Source of the DNA: Cryptomeria japonica
Lineage: Eukaryota > Streptophyta > Pinopsida > Cupressales > Cupressaceae
Direction: 5' to 3'
DNA: 64,000 nucleotides
Assembly: GCF_030272615.1 (NCBI RefSeq)
Contig: NC_081413.1
Span: forward strand, 444,315,038-444,379,037
Shown: positions 22,287 through 34,139 of the stretch, one piece after another
How the letters are laid out: the number at the start of each line of letters is the position of its first letter
Numbering within the stretch: position 1 is the stretch's first letter
Notes under the pieces: model-generated
What the model saw: only the letters and a program-made list of their open reading frames with translations
What the model was told of the DNA's origin: nothing
The model's database searches: none
Made by a program: the position numbers and the translations under genes

Positions 22287-24073
22287 CTAAGAAGCCACCA
22301 CAAAGTTATTACTCAACGGCCCAGACAAAGTATATTTATTTTTAGGTTTTTCTTCTTCTTCTTTCTTCTTTTCAATCTTAGGTTCTCTAGGGGGGGTTTT
22401 GTATTCCCCTATGAAAGTAGGATTGAAATCAAGGGGTCCCCAATCATCTTCTACAAGAATATTTTCGGGAGAGAAAGTATTCTCAATCGTAGAGTCGTGC
22501 TGAGAAGACTCTTCCTCAAGAACCTTAGGTCCACTTAAGGAAGTATTGGGAATTAATTCAGATATAGGAGATAGGTTTGATGAACTAGTCACATTGATTC
22601 GAGTAGAAGTTTTAGAGGAATTATCTAAGATAGTTGGGGAAGAATTGGTTGAAGAGGATGTAGAACTTGATGTTTGTAAACAAGCCTGAAATCTTGTGTC
22701 ACCTAATAAGGTGTATGTTGCATTATTGTGAATGAACTTGATTTGCCTATGCAATGTAGAGGGAACAACTTGCATGCTATGAATCCAAGGTCTCCCTAGC
22801 AACAAGTTGTATGCCAACTCTCCGGACATGACATGGATAGGTGTAGGTAAAGTAACAGGACCTACCTTGAAAGCAAGGTGATGATACCTAGTGAAGATTT
22901 AGCAACATTATCGAAGCCACGGATGGTGAGAGAATCAGGCTTAATAAGAGATGTATCAACATTGATCTTATGCAACAAGTTAATGCTACAAACATTAAGG
23001 CTAGAACCATTTTCCACTAATGTTTGTCTTATCACATTATCATTTATAATAACCACAATCATTAAGGGATCATATTGTTGTTGAACTTCACTAGAGGGAA
23101 GCTCATCTTGTATAAAGACAATCTGAGCCTTAAGTGCTATAATAGAGTGAATCAAGGAAGCCATATTATTAGATGTCACTGTGGGTGGGACATTCAATGT
23201 TTTCAAGGCATCTTGTAGCATTCCACAATGAGTTGAGGAAGTTTGAAGAAAATCCCAAAAGGACATCTTGGCAAGAGTAGCTTTAAGTTGTTCAACAAGA
23301 TCATATTCCTTACCAAGGGTTTGTGAAATATGAGGTTCTTGAGGAAGAATAGGTTGAGGATCGGGTAGAGGAGTCGGAACAACTGGAGGAGGGTTAGGTT
23401 GCCTATTGTTTCTTGTGTTATAGGTATGGGCAATTGCATTATAACTCTCCATAGTTACTTGTCTAGCATAGCTATAAGGACTCTTAGTGGGATTCCTTCC
23501 TTGAACTGTAATGATAGGCTTGTTTGGAGTACTAAAGGAATCATGACTATATCCACCTTGAACCATGAAAAGAGGTTGATTAGGAAGAGGTGAAGTTGGA
23601 GAAGGACAAGCACCTTGGACAAAAAAAAGAGGTTTGCTATGTTCATTCACATTGATCATATTGATTAAATTTTTAGATGCATTATTCTTGTTTGAAAGTT
23701 TAGGCAAAGGCATAAAGTCATCAAGGGCATCATCCAATAAAGCATGGTCATAGTGATTTAAAGGCTTATCTTTGGACTCAAAAGGAGACATAAAATCATA
23801 GAGGGAATCATGGGAGTCAACTATGTTGCTAGATCTAGTGGAGGAGTTCATAGGAATGTACCCATGACAGGAATCATTCAACTTATCTTTCTCGTCACCA
23901 CGAAATGACATAGTAACAAGGTTGATTAATTTCTGGCAAAATGAGGGTTTAGAAGGCTTAGGGTTCAAAAATCCATCTAGAGATTCATCTAATTCATCCT
24001 TACTAAAATCATAATCAAAAAAATTGCATACATCATAAAAAACATGGACATCTTGCAAATAAAAATCTGACAT
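22287..24073 (-). pseudogene. Gag-linker and aspartic protease frame lacking a normal gag (main element)
   Basis: An unbroken 403-residue frame (24073-22862) continues after a one-base frameshift near 22875 into a 180-residue piece ending at a TAG at 22287. Residues about 150-210 hold a three-fold motif: KPLFFVQG, QPLFMVQG, KPIITVQG. Residues about 265-310 match the usual pre-protease linker (EYDLVEQLKATLAKMSFWDF). The protease follows: LVENGSSLNVC, where the family has Asp in place of this Glu, then ELAYNLLLGRPWIHSMQVVPSTLH. No capsid-type gag domain and no CCHC knuckle are seen, and the frame begins only about 150 bases after the primer site. The 5' coding part is therefore either deleted or replaced. 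Confidence 0.75.
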
Positions 24074-24224
24074 TTTGAAATGAAAATTGCATGAAACTCA
24101 TAGACACAATGCAAGGAAAATGAAAGAAACCTATCTTTTTATTTATTTTATGTTTTGAAAGAAAATGAAATAAACTAGATCTAGATCTAACAATGCAATG
24201 CAATGAAAATTAAATTGGATTCAT

Positions 24225-24237
24225 GTCGGGTTCACCA
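24225..24237 (-). other. Primer binding site of main gypsy element
   Basis: The minus strand reads TGGTGAACCCGAC a few bases after the 5' LTR end (..CCCCTACA at 24244). It has the TGG start and position of a primer site. I could not assign the tRNA with confidence. Confidence 0.6.
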
Positions 24238-24243
24238 AAGATG

Positions 24244-25902
24244 TGTAGGGGAAAAAGTGAGACTAAGTATGAAAATCATAATCCCACTCTCATGCACACT
24301 CATGGAATATGAAAGAGCCTAGGGAGGTAACACATGTCCACTACTTCTTATGAGAAAGAGAGATTTATGGATTACCTCTTATGTTTTATATTCCTGTGTT
24401 GTAAATGAGAGAGAGGAATTATGAAAAATGCAATCCAACCTAGAATGCAAGTAAGAAAGAAAACCCTAATCTGAGAATGCAGATGAAAGAAGAACTGATA
24501 CACTGCTGCAAAGTATAGATTAGAAGGAAAAATTAGAGGTGCACCTGTGTCTAAAATTTGAGAAGAAATTTCTAGGACTAGGGTGCCACGCCACTATCCT
24601 GATTTTGCAATTCTCGAGTTGCAACTGATAGGAGAGATTTTGGAGCCTGCAAAGTGTTGTTATGCCAAGTCCTGTTGATAGAGGGCAGGACCATGGCACC
24701 ATGCCACTATACGGGGAAGGACCAGGGCACCACACCCCTTTCCTTGGGTTTTCTACCAAGATATGCATCCCACAACTATCCTTGTGTTCTCTTCCGGTCC
24801 CAAAACTTCCAGCGACCCTCGGATCCGAACCTGTACCTGAAGTTGAAAAAGAGGGTTTGGGTTGGCTATATAGGGTTTTTCCTTAGTCAAACTCTCGTGT
24901 TGGTGATTTACACCTCCACAAATAGTCGATAACATACTGAAAATGTGTTTGCAAGAACCTTGTGTGTGGGCAAGATCCTAAGAATGAAAGTAAACAACCT
25001 AGAGTAACCCTAAAGAGTAAACCCTAATTGCTTATAATTGATAAAGTAAATGCTCTAAATACACAATGCAAAGTGATCCAAAGCATGAATATGAATCAAA
25101 ATGAAGCTTATGCAAAGACATGAATATAACTTGAAACCATACCCAACCCCAAGGGAGAGGTACAAGCCAATCGTCAGTCGGCGATCTCCTATTGTTCTTC
25201 TACATCTTCAAAACCCCCAATTGATAAAATGATGCTTGATGAATGTTTGATGGATGAATGTTGAATGTTGTTGAAGACTTCAAAGATCTACTCTTTCGCT
25301 ACAAAGAAGGCTCTAATGCTCCAAAAAACCTGCCCTTAGATTCTTAGAAGAAGACCCCTTCAACTGAAGAAAGAGAGCTCTTAAGTATGAAAGCCTAGAT
25401 CTTAATTTCATGTTTAGGGTGACCTAGGATTTGAATTTCTCTTTGATATTTTGGGGCTAAGCATTATTATATCATAGGATTGTGCTCCCAAGATTTCAAG
25501 GAAAAATTCGCGGACCATGTGCATTCCCACCACGGTCTGACCAACTTCTCACTAAATTTTTGAAGTCATTAGATATGATGATATTATAGCGCATCCCAAA
25601 GTTACAGCTGATTTCGAGATGTTTTGATATGCGAAATAGGGCCTAAACGGTCAAAATAAGACATAATTAGGGTTTATGATTAAATAACTCATTGGAGGAA
25701 TAAGATGAAAAGGGGCACACTTAGGGTAAAGGGCCCAACTTTATAATTTGTAAAGTGATGAATCATGACCTTAGATTTAATTAAATTAATTAATTAAATG
25801 CTTAAAGGGGAATGAGAAATGCAAGATGCAAGACACACTAAGGTGGGTGCTAACCTAAGTGTGAAATTGTATCACCCTACGAAGGGTGTACAATTTACGA
25901 CA
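24244..25902 (-). repeat. 5' LTR of main gypsy element
   Basis: About 1,659 bp. On the minus strand it runs from TGTCGTAAATTGTACA (plus 25902) to CCCCTACA (plus 24244). A minus-strand TATA-like box (CTATATAGCC) lies near 24866-24876. It is well conserved with 13191-14833 but has many single-base differences, so the element is not young. Confidence 0.88.
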
Positions 25903-27055
25903 AGACTATTATTACTCAAATAAAAAACTTATTAAAAAAATTTATTTATATTCTTAAATGTATATATAACAATGTATGTGAATGATCTTTAGATTTTTAA
26001 ATAGACAAATTTTATGAACTTTTTTATAAATAATATATATTATAAATTGCATGTCTACCATTCATAGTCTCATACATTGGTAGGATGTAATAAAATTGGT
26101 TAGAAGAAAAATATGATTAATTTCCTAATACACATATATCTAATTATTAATGTCAAGAGACATTGTACACTTAGAGACTCCTCCCTGCACTATGGAAACA
26201 CATGATAATAACCTGTCCATTTGATTTTATCATTGATTCAATATTTTTTGTGACCTTTATTTGCTCTATGTTTACTAACATAGGTTTTTTTAAATTGGGC
26301 AACTCATATTCGATACTCTCTTTGTAATGATCAATAGTTTGTTTACAATAGTCATAAAATTAAAGATCAATGTGTGGTTTACAATAGTAACAAAAAATTA
26401 ATGATCAGTATCCATTGCTTACTATAGTGATAAATAATTGAGATTTTTTATTAAAATACTTCAGATGTTTTGTTGTGATGATTAAGTTGTGGTGTTGTTG
26501 ATTTTGTCATCAAGATTCAAATATCACTAAAATGCTATTATTTTTTAATGAAGATAAGATCACTATTTATCATCTCATCAATTCATAACTCCAAGTTAAA
26601 ACATTTACACCCCTTTTAAGAAAAAAATACCTCATGTTTCTTAAACATATATGAACAAATAGTTTAGCAGATGTACCTTTTGCAATAATTGTTTTTTTTG
26701 TTAATATTGATCGAAACAATAGATAATACAATCATGTTCCAACTCATTTTGCAATGATTGTTGTTCAGAATATACATATGTTGCGGGGCAAACGATAATG
26801 ATGTATCAAGAATTTCTAAATCTAATCATCTGTGTTAATAATTTCTTAATCTGATCACCTGTCTAGCTGAAAGCAACACAATATGTAGGACAAAATAGTA
26901 TTCTTCATAGGAAACTGGACAGAAACAATGATTTGGATTCTCAACACTGCTCCCTTTCGGTAACTGCGAATTGCATTCAACCAGTCAGTGAGGAAACAAC
27001 AGCCGACACCAATTTTCAAAATGGCTATTCAGCCGACAAAATAGACTATTAAAAG
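25903..27055. other. AT-rich spacer, no gene
   Basis: No coding frame or RNA gene recognised. 26800-27050 shows weak similarity in block order to 28740-28960 (runs such as AATCTAATCA, GACAAAATAG, TGATTTGGAT), so it is probably the distal upstream part of the ERF unit copies. Confidence 0.45.
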
Positions 27056-27059
27056 TATA

Positions 27060-27600
27060 TTAGCTATTCTATCGGTTGCATAGATATTGCCCCAAATTTT
27101 GTAAGTTAAAGATGGACCCAAAACTTTACAACGAAGACTTGTGCTTTACTCTTTAAAGTCGTAGTGGGACTTGTTGTGAATGGGGAAAAACGTAAAGAGC
27201 AAGTCAAGTCTGTCAGTTGACTATTGGGCAAAGCTAAGCAAGGTTCTCGCATATCTTCCTCAATGAACTCGACCTTGCAGTAATGTATTCTTTGAACTTT
27301 TTTTGTCCTCCTCTGATGTGGGAATATTTTTAAACACTGGATTTGGGTGACTATAAGAGTAAACAGAAATCAATGGATTGAATCCAGAAAGCTTCTGAAA
27401 ATATGATTGTTACTAATAATAATGGATCGAATCCAGAAAGTTTCACAGCGTTCACAACACGCATCTGCCGCCTAAACACAGAAACCGTTGATCACCTGCA
27501 TCTCCTCAACCTTCATATCTTACTACATACTTTACTTCCTACATACAAGTTACTCTTTACTATTATATGTCTTTTTGTATCATAAAAATAAAAATAGTCA
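27060..27600 (+). pseudogene. ERF unit A, first upstream block and exon-1-like remnant
   Basis: 27130-27290 carries the shared upstream block (TTTAAAGTCGTAGTGGGACT, later AAAGAGCAAGTCAAGTCTGT, TTGACTATTGGGCAAA and CTCGACCTTGCAGTAA). It is followed by an exon-1-like piece: ATGGATTGA at 27374 ends at once in a stop, and a second ATGGATCGAATCC starts near 27422. Compared with unit B, the part with the splice donor is missing between CAGAAAG and TTTCACA. The following GATCACCTGCATCTCCTCAA is shared with B and C. No AP2 domain is attached. Not expected to encode a protein. Confidence 0.6.
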
Positions 27601-28735
27601 TTGAATTATAAGAGAAACTTAGAAATATATGCATTATAGTTTAAAGTTATATGTAAATTGTAATTTGATTTTAATTTTGATTTTGAGAAATAAGATTGTA
27701 TTTCAAATAGTAAGATATAGTATAATATTATCTAATTCTATTCTACTTAGAAGTGATATAATATTAAATTACAATAAATAATATATTGTTATTGTAGATA
27801 TTATATTATTTTTATTAATTAAAACTAATTTTATTTTATTACCAAATTTATCTTTTATAAATAAACATTAGGGTTTTTATATTATTGTATTTTAATTATT
27901 ATATTATTAATATATGTTAATTATATACTAATAAATACATGATATACTAAATACAATTCAAAAATTAAGTTTTGATTATGATTAAATTAGGGTTATATTT
28001 AAAGTTGGTGTTAAATTAGGCTTAGGTTAAATATGTTAAAGTTAATTTAAAAATATTCATATAGACAAACATTAGAATTCTTATAATATTGTATTTTAAT
28101 TATTATATTATTGATATATTATAATATTATTGTATAAATTTTTATAATTATTATGTTGTTGTTAGTTATTAATTAAATATTATTATAAATATTAGTACTA
28201 TATTATTAATTTATGGCATATGAGGATAACTAAAATTATATTATTAGTTTATGTTTTTTTATATTATATATGTTTATTTATTTATATAAAGCTTTAAAAG
28301 ATTTAGATACAAAGTCAAAATTAATTGGTAAATATTTGTTTGGTGGATGCCTAAAATAAATTTCATAAGAAAATTTAAACATACCAAATATTATGTTAAT
28401 GTACCTAAAGAACTGCCTAAAAAAATTCATTCAAATAGTGGATCCGTGAAATCCAGTAATAAGATGCAAATTTTTCAGGTCAATTTTCAGGTCAATTTTC
28501 AGGTCAATTAAATTAGAGAAAAATAATTAATAACCAGTTAACAAAAATGGAGAGCAATGAATTACAATAGTACTAGCCTAATGGCAAGTATTAATAATAT
28601 GCTTACCATTTATGTACTCAAACATTGCTTACGTGCAATAAAAATTAATTGATCAAATATTCGATATGATTATAAAAAATATATACAAATATATCTAATT
28701 ATATTTTAATAGATGCACTAATGGAAATGTTTGTT
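27600..28735. repeat. Very AT-rich spacer with internal repeat
   Basis: Nearly all A and T. A block GTATTTTAATTATTATATTA with its left flank occurs near 27885 and again near 28090. No gene. Confidence 0.5.
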
Positions 28736-28779
28736 TTTTGGCCCAATTGAAGTGCTTGTTGAGAACTATTTGTTAGTAA

Positions 28780-29035
28780 ATCTAATCACTCTGTCCAACA
28801 GAAAATGACACAATCCTTAAGACAAAATAGAAGACTATACAAAAACAATTATTTGGATCGTAACACTTCTCCCTTGGGATAACTGAATTGCATTAAAAGA
28901 GTAGGTGAGGGAAACGGCAGGCGATGCCTAAATAAAATATGTTCTAGGCAAAATATTGTGCATTAAGTCACGGCGATGACTTGTTCATCAAGTCTTTAAA
29001 GTCGCTGAAATGGGACTTATTGTGATGTCGTTCGA
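28780..29035 (+). promoter_or_regulatory. ERF unit A, second upstream block
   Basis: GACTTGTTCATCAAGTC at 28978-28994, then TTTAAAGTC and TGGGACTTATTGTGATG. This matches the block before ERF B and C. Only the first half of the block is kept; it leads into the repeated exon-1 sequence. Confidence 0.6.
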
Positions 29036-29049
29036 TTCTGAAATTGTCA

Positions 29050-29315
29050 ACACTAATAATGATACCCACCTGCTGTAGAAAGGATGCATCACCGATGGAT
29101 TGTGATATGTCCCTACATTAAGTCAAACGTTTATAATGCTATCTATTTGTGCTCCTCCTCCACCGATCTGGGTAGAAAGGATGCATCGCCCATGGGTTGT
29201 GTTATGTCCTTACATTAAGTCAATGTTAATAATGATACCCACTTGTGCTCCTCATCCTCCATTGATCTGGGTAGAAAGGATGCATCACCCATGGGTTGTC
29301 TTATGTCGGGTGTAG
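29050..29315 (+). repeat. Three-copy tandem repeat derived from ERF exon 1
   Basis: GTAGAAAGGATGCATC recurs at 29075, 29172 and 29271, a period of 97-99 bases. Each unit contains variants of TGTGCTCCTCCTCC, CGATCTGGG and CCCATGGGTTGT. These correspond to the CTCCTCCTCCTCCATCGATC and GATGAATTGTGCAG region of unit B exon 1 (43090-43147). The gene's own exon was thus amplified in the pseudogene. Confidence 0.7.
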
Positions 29316-29329
29316 AGAAAAGAAAATTC

Positions 29330-31140
29330 TTGAAAAATATTAAAGATGATGCAAAAACGTGGTAGCTGATGACCCAACAAATTTAGAGTGAAAACATGCT
29401 CTGTGCAAATTAGTTTCTCGGTGGAAGATCCATCAATCCATTAAAGTTTTGTGGGTGAAAATAATTTATTTAGGTGTGCAGAAACTAACGTCATTGGGAA
29501 AGCGAACAAAAGAATACACTGAGGAAAGATTATAAGCATCTTTGTTGGATAGTGATGCAAGCGTGCAATTGAAAATGTAATTAATAATGTCAAGAATCCA
29601 ATTCCAGTTTCTAGAGAGAGATTTTAAATTACATTTTTAGTGGTTTTGGTAAATTTTTATAGATATCAATTTCATGTTTTAGAATTTTCTTTATTGATGA
29701 TGCAGTGTATTTTTAGAGTGCAACCTCTATAAAATATTGCCTTCTTATATTGTTTATGTAGATCAAAATGTAACCTCTATTTAGAGGCAAATCGTGATGT
29801 AATAGATTTTGAATGAATAAATAAAATATATCTGTGTCAAATTCAATTTGTTTGATTTTAAATCTATAAAGTGGTATTAGTGCAGGTCTAGGCCTAACTC
29901 CCTCACGGGAAGGCCCAGAATTATGAGTGCAATGTTCTGAGACTCTCTTGGGTGTGTATGTGAGATCAAGTCGTGGATTTAAGAGGTTGTCTCTATGTTT
30001 GGAGTTTGAAGAAATTAAGGTTGTTGATGTTTGTTGTTGTTTAATTGTTGCACTAAAAGGTTCATATAAAGAACCTATGTGAGCAGTTTAATAACTGCAT
30101 TGATAGAATTATTGGAAGTGTGAAGGATGAGTACAGGAAAGTATGAAGAGTGTCGAGGAAAGGGATGCATTAGACATGGTTAGGAGCCATGCCACCGATC
30201 AATGACAGAGGTGATGAAGACAAGGTGTTATGAGATGACCTTGCCCACATTAGAAATGTGGTCCGCACATGGCAAAAGTCTACGTATGAGGTAGACAATG
30301 TTGCAAGAAATGCAACATGAAATGAGACCCTTTTGCCAAATTAATGATAGCCAACAAACAAATGGTTGTCAAGTTCAGATTAAAGCCTAGTTTTGTTTAA
30401 CACTAGCATAGATCCTTCGACAGTGTGCAATAAAAATTGACAAGCACAATTGTGTGCAGATGGAGTGTTATGAGTTTTCTCTTTGTTAGAGAAAGGAGGG
30501 GAAAGCCTTGTGATCTCTCATGAAGAAGAGAGATGAGTACTGAACTATAAGAGGTGTACCTTGTGAGTCTATAAGACCTATAAGACCTGGTGTAAGAGTG
30601 ATGACAATTCTACATAGTGAATTCCAAAGATTTAATTTGTGAGGCCGCTTAGCATCAAGGGGAATATGTTGGATAGTGATGCAAGCATGCAATTAGAAAT
30701 GGAATTAGTAATTCCAAGAATGCAATTGTATAACTTTCTAGAAATAGATTCTGAATTAGTGATATTGGTAAATTTTCATAGATAACAACTTCATGTTTTA
30801 GAATTTCTTTTATTAATGTGTCATAATGCTGGTGTATACTCAAGTCATAAAGATGTTTCCATTGCATGCAGTGTGGAGATTCCAGGCGCACCCTGTATAT
30901 TAACAGATTCCTCTTTCACACCCACGCGTGAAATGCAACGAACAAGCAAGGTTTGAGATGTCGCCAATGTCTCTTACGTGGTTTCTTCCTCACCATCTTT
31001 ATCTCAAATTGCTGAATTTTGTACATAATGGTATACTTAATTGTTATCTTCCTTATGATGTAACTCGGCGCTATACTGGATTTACAAGGCAGCAGTAACA
31101 CCAGTTGGCTGCATGGTTCATCCGAATCCAGTTAAGAAAA
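29330..31140 (+). pseudogene. ERF unit A pseudogene, AP2 domain deleted, LTR element inserted
   Basis: 29340-29540 matches the 5' part of the ERF B/C coding exon (CCCAACAAATT, then TGTGCAGAAAC, then GATTATAAGCATC as in C). There is no ATG where B and C have one, and a TGA follows soon after. An LTR element starts at 29543. ERF sequence resumes at about 30822 (CATAATGCTGGTG), equivalent to position 54810 in C. About 245 bases including the complete AP2 domain are missing. The C-terminal part is readable in pieces (CTTATGATGTAACTCGG; ACAAGGCAGCAGTAACACC) but has stops. 3' flank similarity continues to about 31460. This copy cannot make a DNA-binding protein. Confidence 0.85.
29543..30819 (+). 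mobile_element. Small non-coding LTR element (TRIM-like) in ERF pseudogene A
   Basis: TGTTGGATAGTGATGCAAGC occurs at 29543 and again at 30667. The first copy is a 328-bp 5' LTR (29543-29870), followed by a degraded Met-type primer site (TGGTATTAGTGCAGG, 29872). The 3' copy is preceded by a purine run (AAGGGGAA, 30657-30664) and stops after about 150 bases at the junction with ERF sequence, so its end was deleted together with the AP2 domain. The 795-bp interior has no long frame. The size and lack of genes fit a terminal-repeat retrotransposon in miniature or a short gag-only derivative. It would depend on enzymes of other elements. Confidence 0.8.
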
Positions 31141-32445
31141 TAGATATAAATGTTATCAGCAGTGGCAGATGTTTCTTAAGAGGTTTTTTGTCGGGTGATT
31201 TAACTATATTGGAGAGCAAGAGTTCCATAATTTTCACTCAAATTAATTCATTAATCGGTAGCCCTTCATCCATGTAATCTCGCAAAGAATACTTCTGAAA
31301 AAGTAAGAATCAGGAGTTGATATTATTAGATAAAATTATTAGTTTCTGCAACAACGCTTATTTTAAGAAGACTATGGTAGAAGGTACTCAGCTTTGTGGA
31401 TGGTAGAGCGAGCAACTCTTGGACTTTTCTTGTTACCTTCAAGAGTAGGTTAAAATTGTTATTACTAGCGTTTGTATTAAATGGAGGTGCAATGGTTATT
31501 CTAATAGTAATATATGCTAGAAGTTTTGGTGTTCTAAATATGGTTGGACATAAATTTATGTAGAATTATGAAAAGTAGAAAATGTTTGTAAAATGTAAAA
31601 TATGAATCACTATGTCTGTGGAGTTTGGTGCTGGTCTCAATATTGTTCCTTCGAAGATAGAGGCGCATGATGTCTGCATTGGTGTCAAAATTGTTAAAAT
31701 GCAGAAAGTATGAAAGAAATTCAAATTGCAACTACCTACCATTTTCCCTTAGAGAGATGGTGTAATCGGCCTTCTTCTTTCTTCCTTATAATCAATCCAT
31801 GGCATTCCTTGTACATAAAATCTCGAGCCTAATAATTACAATCCACATACACATTTATAGTCAGATAAACTATGAGTGACAAGTTGTGTAACATGATAAG
31901 ATAACGAAGTTTTTTTTTTCTAAACAATGTCACACTCATTTTGTTCTACTTGATTTGGGGCAACTATACTCCATCAATTGTATTATCGATCCAACTATGA
32001 TCTCTCCAATAATTATATGCTCATTATACTTTCTAGGCAAGGAGACTTCATATTTGTGCATGTCATCTAAAATATATCTATTGTATATTGATTAGATTGT
32101 TGAGGGCCATTCCTAAAATTTGATATAGAAGATACTTGGATGAGGGAGATAAAACCACATCTCCATCACTCAAAATATTGATTGCATTTGCAATAAGTAT
32201 TTTGATCATTTAGCGTTCTTGGATATTGCTGCAAAACCATTGACCTTCTAATTACCTAATGTAATGCCCAAATTTTAACATAAGGATATAATTCAAACTG
32301 ATTTTTATCTTATTTCACCTAAATTTTTTTGGATGAAATCAATGTAATACTTATTTTGCAAGATAGTAAATCCAAAAAATTAAACTATCATAATTACAAT
32401 ATTAAAATCTAATTTTCCCACTTGATGACTAAATCAGCCTATTGT
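31141..32445. other. 3' flank of unit A, then spacer without gene
   Basis: 31141-31460 is similar to the 3' flanks of units B and C (GGAGAGCAAGAGTT; GTAGGTTAAAATTGTTATTA). 31460-32445 is AT-rich, and I see no coding or RNA feature. Confidence 0.5.
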
Positions 32446-32448
32446 ACA

Positions 32449-34080
32449 ATTTTTTTTTGGTAGATAAATTTCTAGATCAACCAACTCGCGTTATATTAAT
32501 TTGAAAAAAGGCTAACAAAGTACATATAACATAAGTCAAGTTTTTGACCTAGCCTAACCCAAGTGGGGCTACAAACAAGGAGCCACCTCCCCACACAAAA
32601 CCACTAAAGAACAAAGACCCATTAATAGGTCAAGGGTAAATTGTATGCTCTAGTCTTATCATTAGACTACAATCTTAGAAGCATGTGATAGCTAATATCT
32701 TGCTTACAATGTTTGTCACACTTCCTTTTAACTACATGCTAGCCCTCCTTCATCTTCTCATTCTCGGCTTGAGCTTGCCTATCTACAATCTAGCCTTCCT
32801 TCCCCATACCTCATGAAGAAATATTTTCTTTAAAATCTGAATCTATAATGCCAAAGGAGTTTCCACTTGCTTTACATTCTATTCTTGACTAGCATTTAAA
32901 CTATTCAAACCCAAAGTATCATTTTCTGTAGATGTCCTAGTAGATAGGGAAACCATACCTAGATCACTTGGAACAACACTACCACTCTTCGAAAGCTCCA
33001 TATCCTTACCACTCTCAGAATGTTCCACTCCTTTCTCCATTGAGTAATGGATAATAGAGACATATTTCCACCAAGTGGTTGTCCTATCCACCCTCCTTTT
33101 TGGACACTGAGTAGCAATATGTCTAGTCTGAAAACATCTTCTGCATCTTAAGGGAATCCCCTCATAATCGAGGAATTGCACCCAACAACCTTTCAATGTT
33201 TTAATAGAAATCTCTTCCAAGAGATTCACAATAATGTCCATCTCCACCAAATTTCAAGCATAAATAGAATGCAAAAGATTCAAAGAGCCCTCATCCACCA
33301 TTAAGAAATTGCCTAGAGAATTCCCCAACATTTCCAAAAAGGAATCAAAACAATATTGGAGAAGAATGTTTGGAAGCCTTACCCAAAGAGGAACACGATG
33401 AAATGATTTAGTAGAAGGATCAAAATATGGATGCCAAGGTTTTAGCAAAAGCATTCGATTGCTTTCCCAACACCACTAATGGTAATAGAGCACCTTGTTC
33501 CTATCTTTCACATCTTCAAAAACTACAATAAAAAAGCCACGATCACTTGGATAAATTTGAGTGCGCCCATCCATGATGGGTTCCCATTTATCAATAATCT
33601 ATTTATAGATATCCCTGAGGCTTAGCCAAATTTCTCTGAAACACCCAATCAAATCTAACCCAGAAAAAACCTTCTCATAATATGCCACCTCCTCATCAAC
33701 CCCACCAAAAAGCTCCATTGACACCCACTTCGAGAGGGACGTGTCTTTGGAAGACTCTGCCCCATTCTGCACCTTGCCCTACACCAAGCTATCTTGCACA
33801 ACACCAAAAAAAGACGTCGGGACATTGGAAAAACCATATGAACCATCAAACCGCTAGCTAGAAGGAGAGTCCCTCCCACCACTACTGCATTTCCATTATG
33901 ACGCTTCCGTACACAACCAAAGAAGAAGCCCAGACCATAAGAGCCCTTCATACTCGTTCCTAATGTGGTAATGTGGTGTTCCTCTGCTTGCACGACTAGA
34001 CGGGTATTTCACTTCTGATGAGAACTACCCTGCACCACAAACACCTAGTCTTGCCCAAACCCTAGCCTATGTAGTCCTTC
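32449..34080 (-). mobile_element. LINE remnant, internally deleted
   Basis: The minus strand carries ORF1-type coding sequence (next entry). At its downstream end it closes with a non-coding tail ending in CTACCAAAAAAAAATTG (plus 32445-32460), as expected for the poly(A) end of a LINE. Endonuclease and reverse transcriptase are absent between 32879 and the tail, so a large internal part is lost. The 5' end is not defined; 34080 is a guess from the end of protein similarity and of higher GC content. Confidence 0.55.
32879..33640 (-). pseudogene. LINE ORF1-type protein (DUF4283 plus zinc knuckle)
   Basis: The minus-strand translation shows FFIVVFEDVKDRNKVL near 33520, LKPWHPYFDPSTKSFHRVP and LWVRLPN near 33380-33450, then NSLGNFLMVDEGSLNLLHS and a knuckle CRRCFQTRHIATQC near 33120. 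This is the order in plant LINE ORF1 proteins (DUF4283 followed by CCHC). A TGA at 33254 and a TAA near 33475 interrupt the frame. The product would bind element RNA. The N-terminal stretch 33655-33993 may belong to the same frame but I could not align it. Confidence 0.7.
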
Positions 34081-34139
34081 ATAACGGCTCCATTCGAAGG
34101 TAGTCTTGTTATAAAGATTATTATTTTTATGTTAGAAAA

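Larger units (their letters stand above)
13191..25902 (-). mobile_element. Ty3/gypsy Tat-type LTR retrotransposon, inactivated
   Basis: A 12.7 kb element reads on the minus strand as 5' LTR (24244-25902), primer site, gag-linker/protease, RT, RNase H, a second RNase H, integrase, spacer, an oppositely oriented PMD frame, and 3' LTR (13191-14833). The RT-RNH-INT order is Ty3/gypsy, and the second (archaeal-type) RNase H marks the Tat group. Frameshifts near 22875, 21240 and 20890, several stops, and substitutions in protease and integrase active sites make it non-functional. Flanks do not give a clear 5-bp duplication (TACTA on the left, AGACT or GACTA on the right). Confidence 0.9.
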
